Below, one piece after another: positions 7,530 to 16,264 of a stretch of 64,000 nucleotides of DNA. The first letter of the stretch is position 1. Every line of letters begins with the position of its first letter. The position numbers and the translations under genes are program-made. The notes beneath the pieces are model-generated. The model saw only the letters and a list, made by a program, of their open reading frames with translations, had not been told where the DNA came from and did no database searches. Source of the stretch: Parahaliea maris (GTDB lineage: Bacteria > Pseudomonadota > Gammaproteobacteria > Pseudomonadales > Halieaceae); the NCBI RefSeq assembly GCF_008064665.1, contig NZ_VRZA01000001.1, positions 248,001 through 312,000 on the forward strand. Direction: 5' to 3'.

Positions 7530-9884
7530 ATGGAACTTGTTATGGAACATCGATTTAGCAAAACAAGGCTCTCGCTCACCGTCAGTGCACTGCTGCTTGG
7601 CAGCCAGGCGCTTGCGCAGTCATCGAGCCCACTCGTTCTCGAGGAGATCACCGTAACGGCGCAGAAGACAACTGAACTTCTGCAAGATGTACCCGTGAGC
7701 GTCAACGCGGTTACCGGCAAGGTATTTGAGCAAAACGTTGCCTTCGAGATGAAGGAACTGAACAAATTCATCCCCGGCATGTATGCCAACGGCAACAAAA
7801 ACAACCCCAACATCGCCCTCCGTGGAGTCAGCACCATTGCTGGCGGTCCAACGACTCCGCGGGCCAACATTTTTGTTGACGGCTCCTACCAGAGTCAGCA
7901 ACAACTATCGTTCTATTCCCAGTTCGATATTGCGAGATTCGAAGTGCTGCGCGGCCCGCAGGGAACGCTGTATGGGAAAGCTTCACCAACAGGCACTATT
8001 TCTATTCACACCCGTAACCCGGACCTGACTGAGGTTGAAGGCTTCATCAAGCACTCGGCCGGTCAGCACTCACTCTCCAACACACAGTTTGGGGTCAGTG
8101 TTCCACTAATCGAAAATGAACTCGGCGTTCGTTTTGCTGGCGTCTACGACGAGAACCAGAGCTCAGACTACGAGTATGCCAACATGAATGTCGACCAGCT
8201 GTCGCGCACCAAATCTGGGCGCGTCACCTTCCTGTGGGAGCCAGGTGACATGTTCAGCGGTCGTCTCAGTCACCTGTACTCGGAATACGACAGCAATGAA
8301 TCACGCTTTATTGCTGGCGTCGAACCTGGCTCTCCGATCCCGGGGCTGCCCAGCGAAGGTATCAGCCCCTTCGAACGTCAGGACTTCAGCAACTTTCCCC
8401 GCGATGCCAATGTACGTATCAATCAGACCATTGCAGAGCTGAACTTTGACTTCGACTGGGCTGTGCTGACGTCGCAGACCTACCACGCGACATCGACGAA
8501 TGACGAGTTTTATGACGCGGACTCTACTCCGATTGATGATGCCTATCGCAATACCCAGATCAACCTGTCCAAACTTTTTAATACAGAGCTGCGCCTGGCG
8601 TCGTCCGACAATGATTTCTGGAACTGGATGGTAGGTGTTTACTATGCCAACAACGACTCCAGAACCACCGTCGACACCAAAGGCACCGCTGTCAACGGCC
8701 TTCCCGGCAACTTCGTGGGTCCTTTCCCCCCGTTTCCTGTCAATATCAGCTTCGTCTCAGCCACGACACTCGATGCGATTTCGGAAGACTGGGGTGCATT
8801 CACTCATAACACCTTTTACCTCAACGATGACTGGACACTCACGCTTGGCGCCCGCTGGAACAACGAACGCAGAAGTAACGTGAATGCGATTGCGACGGAC
8901 ATCGACATTGCGCTGGATACCGGCAACGGCTATGAGACTATCACCTCCGTTCCGGGCGCACTGAACGCGCGCCCCGCCGAGACCACCTGGATTGCCTGGA
9001 CAGGCACTGCCAAACTGGCTTACAACCTTAGCGCGGACGAAATGGTGTATGTAACTATCGATCGCGGCGGACGAGCCGGCGGCCAGACCCTGGATCTCGC
9101 CGGTACGACACCGCCCTCGATCTCCGAGTACGACCCCGAATCGTCCAACAGTATCGAAATTGGATACAAGGGTGAATTGCTGGATCGGCGCCTGCGCCTG
9201 AACTTGTCGGCGTACTATCAAATGTACAATGACTTCCAGTTCTACACCCAGGACCAGCCGCTGGATACCAACCTCGATGGTAACTATGATGAAATGTTCC
9301 GCATTACCCAGAATGCCAAGGAGGTCCTCGCCCAGGGGGCTGAAGCGGAGGTAACGTACCTGTTCAACGAAAACCTGTCGGGTATGCTGAGCGTGTCCTA
9401 TAACGATACCAAGTTTGAGGACTTTGACGACGCCGCCTGCGGTGACGGCATTCGCACCGTGATTCCCGCGGACGGCCAGGCTTACCTGGCATGTGACCTG
9501 GGTGGGGACCGCCTCGGCAGCGATACTGGCAACTGGTCGGTTATCAGCCGCGCGAGCTATTCCCTGCCCCTCGGCCGCTGGGGTGCCGAATGGTACGCTG
9601 ACGCGCTGTACAATTTCTACAGTACGCGAGTCTCACCGATCACCAGGATCGACTCACCCAGTTATGCCACTGCGGACTTCTTTACCGGCCTCAGAAGCAC
9701 GGATGGCGTCTGGGATCTGAAGCTCTGGGTGAAGAACGCTTTCGACAAGGAAGCCATCCAGAACATCAACTCTTACGAAACCACTGTTGCATTCCCGCTG
9801 CGGGGCACCCCCACCGGACTGCTGGAATACGATTTGTTGGCAAATCCGCGCCAGGTGGGCCTGACCGGAACGTATAACTTCTAG
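7530..9884 (+). CDS. TonB-dependent outer-membrane receptor
   Basis: A 784-residue receptor. It has an N-terminal signal peptide ending near SQALAQ, a TonB-box-like EEITVTAQ segment, a plug domain (about residues 45-160, with ALRGVST and FEVLRGPQGTLYG) and a long beta-barrel ending in the aromatic Phe of TYNF, as outer-membrane barrels do. The class is the iron-complex-receptor-like type expanded in marine and sphingomonad degraders, where many members import organic substrates rather than siderophores. The neighbours suggest sterol or terpenoid uptake. A second ATG at 7542 is an equally good start. Confidence 0.9.
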   Translation: MELVMEHRFSKTRLSLTVSALLLGSQALAQSSSPLVLEEITVTAQKTTELLQDVPVSVNAVTGKVFEQNVAFEMKELNKFIPGMYANGNKNNPNIALRGVSTIAGGPTTPRANIFVDGSYQSQQQLSFYSQFDIARFEVLRGPQGTLYGKASPTGTISIHTRNPDLTEVEGFIKHSAGQHSLSNTQFGVSVPLIENELGVRFAGVYDENQSSDYEYANMNVDQLSRTKSGRVTFLWEPGDMFSGRLSHLYSEYDSNESRFIAGVEPGSPIPGLPSEGISPFERQDFSNFPRDANVRINQTIAELNFDFDWAVLTSQTYHATSTNDEFYDADSTPIDDAYRNTQINLSKLFNTELRLASSDNDFWNWMVGVYYANNDSRTTVDTKGTAVNGLPGNFVGPFPPFPVNISFVSATTLDAISEDWGAFTHNTFYLNDDWTLTLGARWNNERRSNVNAIATDIDIALDTGNGYETITSVPGALNARPAETTWIAWTGTAKLAYNLSADEMVYVTIDRGGRAGGQTLDLAGTTPPSISEYDPESSNSIEIGYKGELLDRRLRLNLSAYYQMYNDFQFYTQDQPLDTNLDGNYDEMFRITQNAKEVLAQGAEAEVTYLFNENLSGMLSVSYNDTKFEDFDDAACGDGIRTVIPADGQAYLACDLGGDRLGSDTGNWSVISRASYSLPLGRWGAEWYADALYNFYSTRVSPITRIDSPSYATADFFTGLRSTDGVWDLKLWVKNAFDKEAIQNINSYETTVAFPLRGTPTGLLEYDLLANPRQVGLTGTYNF

Positions 9885-9897
9885 TGCGCTTCCCCTT

Positions 9898-9927
9898 CAC
9901 GGACCCGGTTGGCAAACCGGGCCCGTG
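9898..9927 (+). terminator. Hairpin terminator after the TonB receptor
   Basis: A 13-base stem with one mismatch (CACGG...CCGTG outer, CCCGGTT...AACCGGG inner) and a GGCA loop, 13 bases after the receptor stop. No T-run follows, so its efficiency is uncertain. Confidence 0.5.
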
Positions 9928-9978
9928 ATGCACCAGGCACGATACACCGCACGTAGAATTCAGCCTGGCTCGACGGTA

Positions 9979-10002
9979 TATACATTTCTTCAAAACTGTT
10001 TT
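9979..10002. promoter_or_regulatory. Probable ACAT-N10 operator copy
   Basis: TATACAT, ten bases, CTGTTTT, about 115 bases upstream of the Rieske gene at 10119. It departs from the consensus at one central base of the right arm (CTG for ATG). Confidence 0.35.
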
Positions 10003-10118
10003 AATCGAATCGGCGAATTGACACCCTGCACGACCAAGCCTAGGTTCTATCTTACTCGGGGCCTGGCATCACCAGAGGAAACTGCCAACCACTGCCGACA
10101 CATTTATCAGGAATTGCT

Positions 10119-11084
10119 ATGAACTCACGACTCGGATTACCCATGCCTTACGGCTGGTACGTAGTGGCCTACACAGATGATATCGCAGTAGGTGAATCAA
10201 AACCCCTGCAGTATTTTGGCAAGGAACTCGTCATGTTCCGCGCCGAATCAGGCAAGGTCTCGGTGCTGGACGCATACTGCCCACACCTGGGCGCTCACCT
10301 GGGTTACGGTATCCACGGCAGTAGCGGCGGAGGTCGCGTCGAGGGCGAATCCATCGTCTGTCCGTTCCATGCCTGGAAATTTGACGGCGACGGCATGTGC
10401 ACCGATGTCCCCTACGCCAAGGCCATTCCACCCAAGGTGAAGGACAAGCAGTGTCTGGTGAGCTACCCGACCGAGGAAATGAACCAGTGCATCTACGTGT
10501 GGTATCACCCCGAAGGCATCGCTCCCCTGTGGCAGCCCGAGCGTTTTCCCGAGGCAGAGTCCGATGACTGGGCTCCCCTTGACCGCCATGAATGGCATAT
10601 CCACACCAGCTGCCAGGAGATGGCAGAGAACGGTTACGACGGCGCTCACTTCCGCTATGTACATCAGACCGCCTCGATGCCCGATTCCAACATCAATTTT
10701 GAAGACCACACCAGCCTGACAGTAAACAGAGCTGATCTGGAGACGCCCCGCGGTACCGTGGAAGGCAGCATCACTTCCCGCGGAGTTGGTCCCGGCCAGG
10801 GTTACACCCGCTTCGAAGGGATTGCCAATACGCTACTGCTCGGCCAGGTCACACCGGTCAATGAAGATACCGTTCACGTGCGCTTCGCCTTTACCCAACC
10901 CAAGCGCGACGGGAAAGTCGTGGAGGGGGGAGTTAACGCGGCCATCGTCGCTGACATCTGCAAGCAAATCACGGAAGACATGCCGATCTGGGAGAACAAG
11001 ATCTACCGGGAACAACCGGCACTGTGTGACGGGGATGGCCCCATTGCCAAGTTCCGTAAGTGGTACAGTCAGTTCTACGCATAG
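10119..11084 (+). CDS. Rieske non-heme iron oxygenase (KshA/SdmA type)
   Basis: A 321-residue terminal oxygenase. The Rieske [2Fe-2S] ligands are C54-x-H56 and C81-x2-H84. The mononuclear iron site follows in NGYDGAHFRYVH (D174, H177, H182). The ending LCDGDGPIAKFRKW is shared with the two other Rieske proteins here and resembles the C-terminus of 3-ketosteroid 9alpha-hydroxylase KshA. The same family includes the animal DAF-36 cholesterol desaturase and the bacterial C-4 sterol demethylase SdmA. It needs an electron-transfer reductase, which is not encoded nearby. It forms an operon with the LLM gene (11134) and the epimerase (12009). Confidence 0.85.
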   Translation: MNSRLGLPMPYGWYVVAYTDDIAVGESKPLQYFGKELVMFRAESGKVSVLDAYCPHLGAHLGYGIHGSSGGGRVEGESIVCPFHAWKFDGDGMCTDVPYAKAIPPKVKDKQCLVSYPTEEMNQCIYVWYHPEGIAPLWQPERFPEAESDDWAPLDRHEWHIHTSCQEMAENGYDGAHFRYVHQTASMPDSNINFEDHTSLTVNRADLETPRGTVEGSITSRGVGPGQGYTRFEGIANTLLLGQVTPVNEDTVHVRFAFTQPKRDGKVVEGGVNAAIVADICKQITEDMPIWENKIYREQPALCDGDGPIAKFRKWYSQFYA

Positions 11085-11133
11085 ACCGGGCAGCGGTACC
11101 ACCGAGGTTGCCGGAAATGACAAGGAGAAACGC

Positions 11134-11994
11134 ATGAAGTACTGGCAGTGTCTGGCCATGCTCGACATGAAGGAGCTTCCTACCCTGGCGAAACACGCCG
11201 AGGACCTGGGGTTTGAAGGTATCACCCTGGGGGAACACCTGATCACGTTCAGCGAGCAGTACGAACAGTACGATTACAGCAAGAACAGCCTGATCCGCTG
11301 GTATCCCCAGACCCACTGGCCCGAACCGTGGGTGCAGATAGCCGCGCTGTCTCAGGTCACCAGTACCTTGCGCTTCCTCACCAGTGTCTACGTGTTGCCC
11401 ATGCACGACCCGTTCAATGTGGCCAAGCTGGTCTCCACCGCAGCCAACATCAGTGAGGGCCGGGTTATCCTCGGCGCCGGTATTGGCTGGCAGAAGTCCG
11501 AGTTCGACCTGGTGGATCAGGACTTCCACACCCGGGGCAAGCGTTGCGACGAAATGCTGGATGTCATGTCCCAACTCTGGACGGGCGAGCCTGTCAGCTA
11601 CGAAGGTGAGTTCTACCGCTTCCCCAGCCTGCAGATGTCACCGGGACTCGACCAGCCCCTACCCGTGTTCATCGGTGGTTTTGCCGAACCTGCGCTACGC
11701 CGTGCCGCGCGACACGATGGCTGGATCGGTGGTCAACATGAAATGGAGGAAGTGGAGCAGCTGTTACCCGCCCTGTACCAGTTCCGCCAGGATGAGGGCC
11801 GGAGTCACGAGCATTTCGACATTGCCCTTGGGCTGTACGACATGAGTGGCCGCAATATCGAGCGCTGTGCGGAACTCGGCGCCACCAAGCTCTACCGTCA
11901 TGCTTTCTGCGACGAGAACGGCATGGCCAGTGTCATGAGCCTGGACGAGAAACTACGCGATATGGAAACATTCGCCAGGCAATACTTGGTGTAA
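11134..11994 (+). CDS. LLM-class flavin-dependent oxidoreductase
   Basis: A 286-residue luciferase-like protein. The start is the ATG preceded by AAGGAG at 11122-11127; the frame is open further upstream, but that part overlaps the Rieske gene and looks like shadow sequence. Family segments include FEGITLGEH, RFLTSVYVLP and RVILGAGIGWQKSEF, matching the shorter LLM group often annotated as F420-dependent. It is about 50 bases downstream of the Rieske gene and 14 bases upstream of the epimerase, so the three are probably co-transcribed and act on the same intermediate. Confidence 0.85.
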   Translation: MKYWQCLAMLDMKELPTLAKHAEDLGFEGITLGEHLITFSEQYEQYDYSKNSLIRWYPQTHWPEPWVQIAALSQVTSTLRFLTSVYVLPMHDPFNVAKLVSTAANISEGRVILGAGIGWQKSEFDLVDQDFHTRGKRCDEMLDVMSQLWTGEPVSYEGEFYRFPSLQMSPGLDQPLPVFIGGFAEPALRRAARHDGWIGGQHEMEEVEQLLPALYQFRQDEGRSHEHFDIALGLYDMSGRNIERCAELGATKLYRHAFCDENGMASVMSLDEKLRDMETFARQYLV

Positions 11995-12008
11995 AGAGAA
12001 CAACAACT

Positions 12009-13007
12009 ATGAAAGTACTGGTAACCGGCGCAACCGGTTTTATCGGCAGCCACGTAGTAGATCAACTGCTCAAGTCCGGCCACGAAGTCGGTGTGCTGGC
12101 ACGAAATTCGTCCAAACAAGGCGATATCCTTGAAAAGCTGGGCGTTTCTCCTACCAGCGTGACCCTGCACCAGGGGGATGTGCTGGACACTGACTGGGCG
12201 GACCTGTTGCCGGGCTACCAGGGACTGGTGCACTGCGCTGGCATCATGTCCAAGAACGTCGCCGACGTCCAGAAGATGTGGGACCTCAATGTCACTGGCA
12301 GTGAGCGCCTGTTGCAAGCCGCTGTCGACGCCGGCCTCGACCCGGTGATCTTCGTATCCAGCTTCATGGCGATGTTCCCACCGGCGGGTCCGCTCATGAC
12401 TGCCAACGACCCTGTCCATGAACCCGACTCCAGCTATGCAAAGACCAAAGCCCAGGCCGAACGGGACGCTCGTAAGCTTCAGGACAGCGGTGCCCCCGTG
12501 GTCTGTATCTACCCTGCTTCCGTCAACGGCCCTGATGACCCCACCGTGGGCAGCGGGCAGGAGTTCCTGGCCAACTACGTCAACAGCGGCACGATGCTGG
12601 TCACCGAGGGCGGACTGACGTTTACTGATGTGCGCGACCTGGCGTTACTGATCAGCCGACTGCTGGAACCTGGTAACGGTCCGCGCCGGATCATGGCGAC
12701 GGCAGACTACCTCACCCACCAGCAGATCCTGGAGGTCATGCGTGAGCAGACGGGCAAGGAAATCAAAGCCAGCAAAATGCCGGGCTGGCTGCTGCGCGGG
12801 ATCGGACGAATCGCCGACCTCAAACAGAAACTGCTCGGCGGCCCGACGCCCGACCTCACCTACGAGGCGGCTGCGGTACTGACGCGCTGTGTGGCCCAGG
12901 ACGACGCCGAAGCCCGGCAAGTGCTGGGACAGGACATCATTGGCGGCGAACAGAGCCTGCGCGACATGGTGGACTGGATGAAGGCAGAGGGAGTTATCAA
13001 AGCCTGA
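12009..13007 (+). CDS. NAD-dependent epimerase/3beta-HSD-like dehydrogenase
   Basis: A 332-residue extended short-chain dehydrogenase. The NAD-binding loop is TGATGFIG (residues 7-14) and the active site shows SS near residue 116 and a YAKTK catalytic Tyr/Lys pair. This superfamily includes 3beta-hydroxysteroid dehydrogenase/isomerase, dihydroflavonol reductase and the C4-decarboxylating sterol dehydrogenases. Pairing with a KshA/SdmA-type Rieske oxygenase in one operon recalls the SdmA-SdmB arrangement of bacterial C-4 sterol demethylation, but SdmB identity cannot be shown by eye. It is the last gene before the hairpin at 13039. Confidence 0.8.
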   Translation: MKVLVTGATGFIGSHVVDQLLKSGHEVGVLARNSSKQGDILEKLGVSPTSVTLHQGDVLDTDWADLLPGYQGLVHCAGIMSKNVADVQKMWDLNVTGSERLLQAAVDAGLDPVIFVSSFMAMFPPAGPLMTANDPVHEPDSSYAKTKAQAERDARKLQDSGAPVVCIYPASVNGPDDPTVGSGQEFLANYVNSGTMLVTEGGLTFTDVRDLALLISRLLEPGNGPRRIMATADYLTHQQILEVMREQTGKEIKASKMPGWLLRGIGRIADLKQKLLGGPTPDLTYEAAAVLTRCVAQDDAEARQVLGQDIIGGEQSLRDMVDWMKAEGVIKA

Positions 13008-13038
13008 CGACGCTACAAAGCGCCGTCCGGGTAGTGCG

Positions 13039-13059
13039 GGAAGGGCTCTACGCCCTTCC
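13039..13059. terminator. Bidirectional hairpin between convergent genes
   Basis: A perfect 8-base stem (GGAAGGGC and GCCCTTCC) with a 5-base loop, between the epimerase (ends 13007) and the convergent SDR (ends 13075). Confidence 0.55.
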
Positions 13060-13074
13060 GTAGGTACCCAAGGG

Positions 13075-13821
13075 TCAGGGGCGCATTATCTGGCCACCAT
13101 CCACGTTGATGATCTGCCCGGTAATCCAGCTGGACTGGTCGGAGAGCAGGAACAGCGCGGCGTCTGCCATGTCACTGGGCTGGCCGAGGCGCCCCAGTGG
13201 CATAGTCTTGATCATTTCCTGTGCATAGTCTCCGGAGGTTTTTTGCAAGGCGCCAGTGTCGGTGGGCCCGGGGGCGATGGCATTGATACGTATATTGCGG
13301 GGGCCGAGTTCACGAGCCAGCGACTGGGTAATGCCGTTCAGGGCCAGCTTGGCGACACCATAGTATCCCACGCCCATCCACGCCGCGGTTGAAGACTGGT
13401 TGATGATGGCGCCACCGCCTGCAGCGGTCATTGCGTCTACCACCGCCCGCGTCATGATGAGAGCGCCATGCGCGTTGATACGCATGAATTTTTCCAGGTA
13501 GTCCATGTCGACATCCAGGTAGCCCTGGATTTTCATGTCACCGAAAATCGCTGCATTGTTGATCAGGTAATCAACGCCGCCAAATACCTCCACCGCGGCG
13601 GCGACACAATCCCTGGCGGATTGCTCATCGCCCACATCGGTTTTTACGAACAGGGCGCGGCCACCTTCCGCCTCGATTTCACCAGCAACCCTGCGGCCAC
13701 CCTCTTCTGCCAGTTCCGCGATGACCACGTTCATACCCTGGGCCGCGCAAGCTTTGGCGTAGCCTTCGCCAATGCCGCCTCCGGCGCCGGTAACAATGAC
13801 GGTTTTACCTTTGAAGTCCAT
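13075..13821 (-). CDS. SDR-family oxidoreductase
   Basis: A 248-residue classical short-chain dehydrogenase. Features are TGAGGGIG (residues 11-18) for NAD(P) binding, NNAA at the central strand, catalytic Ser in NQSSTAAW, and YYGVAK with the Tyr/Lys pair. The C-terminal DGGQIMRP is typical of the FabG-like group. ACAGGAG precedes the ATG. It is the last gene of a tight three-gene operon (ALDH, SDR, SDR) probably driven from the promoter/operator at 16157. Likely job: oxidation of a secondary alcohol to a ketone in isoprenoid or steroid breakdown. Confidence 0.85.
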   Translation of the reverse strand: MDFKGKTVIVTGAGGGIGEGYAKACAAQGMNVVIAELAEEGGRRVAGEIEAEGGRALFVKTDVGDEQSARDCVAAAVEVFGGVDYLINNAAIFGDMKIQGYLDVDMDYLEKFMRINAHGALIMTRAVVDAMTAAGGGAIINQSSTAAWMGVGYYGVAKLALNGITQSLARELGPRNIRINAIAPGPTDTGALQKTSGDYAQEMIKTMPLGRLGQPSDMADAALFLLSDQSSWITGQIINVDGGQIMRP

Positions 13822-13836
13822 GGAATACTCCTGTTA

Positions 13837-14607
13837 TTAAATAAATTCGCTCTTGGCGAGCAATTGATTCGGTCGAATTTCAATAAGGTCCACCGCCACG
13901 CCGGGCGGGTAGGCCAGCACGTGGGCAACTGCCTGGCCCACGTGTTCAGCTTCCATACCGACGTCCATAAAGTCGCCGGCCTTGGTCCACTCCTGGAAGG
14001 CGATAGCAAAACGCTCCGGATCCCATCCGGCCGCGATATCGGTTCCGGCAGACCCTGGACGCAGATTAGTCACCCCGATTCCGTCGGCCTGTACTTCTTC
14101 CCGCAGATCGCGGGTAAAGCGCTCTACCGCAGCCTTGGTCGAGGCGTAAATAGAAAGGTGCGTCATCTCGTCGTAGTGCCAGGCACTGGCTGAAGACAGG
14201 TTCACAATGCGGGGATTCGGGCGACCTCTGAGGAGGGGGATTGCCGCCTGGCAACAGAACACCGTCCCGAGGAAATTGGTACTTACCTGTAATTGCACTT
14301 CTTCTTCAACGAGGTGCTCGATGGCGGCCGGGCGCGCCACCCCGGCATTGTTCACCAGGCCATCGACGGGGCCTGCTTCTGCCAGGCGAGAAAACGCTGT
14401 CGAAACACTGCCAGCGTCGCCGACATCACAGGTGTAACCGGCGGCAGCGGCCCCCAGTTCAGCCACCGCCTCATCGAGTGCCGCCTGCCGACGGCCCAAC
14501 AGGCTTACCCGGGCACCGGAAGCAACCAGTTGCCGGGCGATCGCCAGGCCAAAGCCGCTCCCGCCCCCGGTGACAACATAATGATGGCCTTCCAGTGCGC
14601 CGTTCAT
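13837..14607 (-). CDS. SDR-family oxidoreductase
   Basis: A 256-residue short-chain dehydrogenase with TGGGSGFG as the cofactor loop, NNAG, catalytic Ser in LSSAS and YASTK. The Gly-Phe-Gly form of the loop and the C-terminal PPGVAVDLIEIRPNQ resemble the YdfG/serine 3-dehydrogenase-like branch. Its start overlaps the ALDH stop by four bases (ATGA), indicating translational coupling, and the next SDR starts 15 bases after its stop. Substrate unknown; likely an alcohol or aldehyde intermediate handled together with the ALDH. Confidence 0.85.
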   Translation of the reverse strand: MNGALEGHHYVVTGGGSGFGLAIARQLVASGARVSLLGRRQAALDEAVAELGAAAAGYTCDVGDAGSVSTAFSRLAEAGPVDGLVNNAGVARPAAIEHLVEEEVQLQVSTNFLGTVFCCQAAIPLLRGRPNPRIVNLSSASAWHYDEMTHLSIYASTKAAVERFTRDLREEVQADGIGVTNLRPGSAGTDIAAGWDPERFAIAFQEWTKAGDFMDVGMEAEHVGQAVAHVLAYPPGVAVDLIEIRPNQLLAKSEFI

Positions 14608-16067
14608 ACAGCTACTGCAATGGTCTTGGTTTCAAGGTATTCCTCGAAACCTTCCTTGCCCATCTCCCGGCCAATGCCACTCTGCTTGTAGCCCCCGAAA
14701 GGCGCGTCGGCACCATAAAAATTGCCGCCATTCACATTAATCGTACCGGTGCGTATCTTGCGGGCGACTCGCATGGCACGATCTTCGTCCGCAGACCATA
14801 CACTGCCAGACAGGCCGAAATCGGAATCGTTGGCGATACGTACGGCGTCGGCCTCGTCTTCGTAGGCAATCACTACCAGGACCGGCCCAAAGATTTCTTC
14901 CCGAGCAATGGTCATATCGTTGGTGACATCCACAAAAACAGTCGGCTCCACGTAGAACCCTTTTGGTAGATGCTCAGGCACACCGCCCCCCAAGAGCAGA
15001 CGGGCGCCCTCTTCCTTGCCTTTTTCGATATAGGAAAGCACACGCTCTTGTTGCCGGGCGTTGATCAACGGCCCCATGATCTGGTCTTCTGCCGCAGGAT
15101 CGCCGTACTGGATAAAGCCGAAGAAGGTTTTCAATAGCTCCTCGACCTCGGCCTGCCGTGTCCGGGGAATCAGGAGGCGGGTCTGAATGGCGCATCCCTG
15201 GCCAGCATGGAAACAAACACCCAGGGCGCTCAACAGGCTCTGGTTGAGGTCGGCATCATCGAGCACGATATTGGCGGATTTACCGCCCAATTCGAGGAAA
15301 ACCTTGGTCACGTTCTGCGCTGCAGTGGCCATGATGTGTTTGCCAACCGCGGTGGACCCGGTGAAAGACACCATATCGACACGGGGATCACTGACGAGTT
15401 TTTCGCCCGTTTCGCGCGGGTCCTCCGAGGTGATGACATTGAACACGCCCGGGGGAATATCAGTACACTCCGCAACCACACGCCCCAGCAGCGTCGCCGA
15501 CCAGGGCGTATCCGGCGCTGCTTTCAACACCACCGTACAACCCGCCGCGAGCGCAGGGACTGACTTGGCGAGATTGATTTGCAGGGGGACATTCCAGGGC
15601 GTGATGCAGGCCACCACGCCAATCGCCTCCTTCTCCACCAGGCGACGGCTCTTGATACCCATCATCTCGGAAATACCGATATCCCGTTGCCATTCGAACC
15701 CGGGCAGGCTTTCCAGGGTGTAATCGATAAAGGAAATCGGGACCTCACACTGGGGCCCGCCGCTGCCACAGGTCGCCAGGGGTGCGCCCGTTTCCGCGGC
15801 AATCTGGGTCTTGTATTCCGCCATATTGGCGCGCAGCCCTTCCTGCAACTGCTGTAGACAGCGCAGCCGGAAGGCGTGATTGGTAGACCAGTCCGTTTTG
15901 TCAAAGGCGCGTCGGGCTGCAGCGATGGCGCGATCGGTATCCGCCACACTGGCATCGGCAGCTTCTCCGATCACCTCTCCGGTAGCTGGACTCACGACTG
16001 GATAGCGCTTGCCTGACTCGGCATCAACCAGTTCACCATCGATAAACAGACGGGATTCGGGATTCAT
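14604..16067 (-). CDS. NAD(P)-dependent aldehyde dehydrogenase
   Basis: A 487-residue aldehyde dehydrogenase of normal length. The catalytic Glu is E259 in LELGGKS, the nucleophile is C292 in GQGC, and the oxyanion Asn is N159 in TPWN; the NAD site FTGSTAVGK is present. It oxidises an aldehyde to an acid, for example the C26 or C4-carbaldehyde produced by a P450 or Rieske oxygenase. It is first in the operon with two SDRs. AGGAG lies upstream of the ATG, and a MarR-type operator sits about 90 bases further upstream. Confidence 0.9.
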   Translation of the reverse strand: MNPESRLFIDGELVDAESGKRYPVVSPATGEVIGEAADASVADTDRAIAAARRAFDKTDWSTNHAFRLRCLQQLQEGLRANMAEYKTQIAAETGAPLATCGSGGPQCEVPISFIDYTLESLPGFEWQRDIGISEMMGIKSRRLVEKEAIGVVACITPWNVPLQINLAKSVPALAAGCTVVLKAAPDTPWSATLLGRVVAECTDIPPGVFNVITSEDPRETGEKLVSDPRVDMVSFTGSTAVGKHIMATAAQNVTKVFLELGGKSANIVLDDADLNQSLLSALGVCFHAGQGCAIQTRLLIPRTRQAEVEELLKTFFGFIQYGDPAAEDQIMGPLINARQQERVLSYIEKGKEEGARLLLGGGVPEHLPKGFYVEPTVFVDVTNDMTIAREEIFGPVLVVIAYEDEADAVRIANDSDFGLSGSVWSADEDRAMRVARKIRTGTINVNGGNFYGADAPFGGYKQSGIGREMGKEGFEEYLETKTIAVAV

Positions 16068-16156
16068 CTGGAAACTCCTGTTAACTTATTTTTCAAGCTC
16101 CGCCGACACCCAGGCTCGCGCCAGGGGGAACCGCGATACAACATTGTCAACCGTGT

Positions 16157-16171
16157 TTGACTATTAATCAA
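16157..16171. promoter_or_regulatory. MarR-type operator/promoter of the ALDH operon
   Basis: TTGACT-ATT-AATCAA, a near-perfect 6-3-6 palindrome, almost identical to sites at 21913-21929 and 33402-33416. On the minus strand TTGATT, a 17-base spacer and GACAAT give a usable promoter toward the ALDH gene. Binding here would block the -35 element. Confidence 0.6.
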
Positions 16172-16264
16172 CCATTCTTTACTATTTTTTCGAGCCCGCT
16201 GCGCAGTACCTGAATGATGCAGTCGCGGCTTTCTCGATTCATCCGAGCCAGTGTCAGCGTGACG

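Noticed and set aside
1547-11994. Firm F420-dependence of the LLM enzymes
   Set aside because: Names of similar families suggest it, but cofactor choice cannot be read from these sequences and no F420 synthesis genes are present.
16139-16162. AACAT followed by GTTTGAC as a further ACAT-N10 site
   Set aside because: The right arm does not match, and the region is better explained by the MarR-type palindrome it overlaps.
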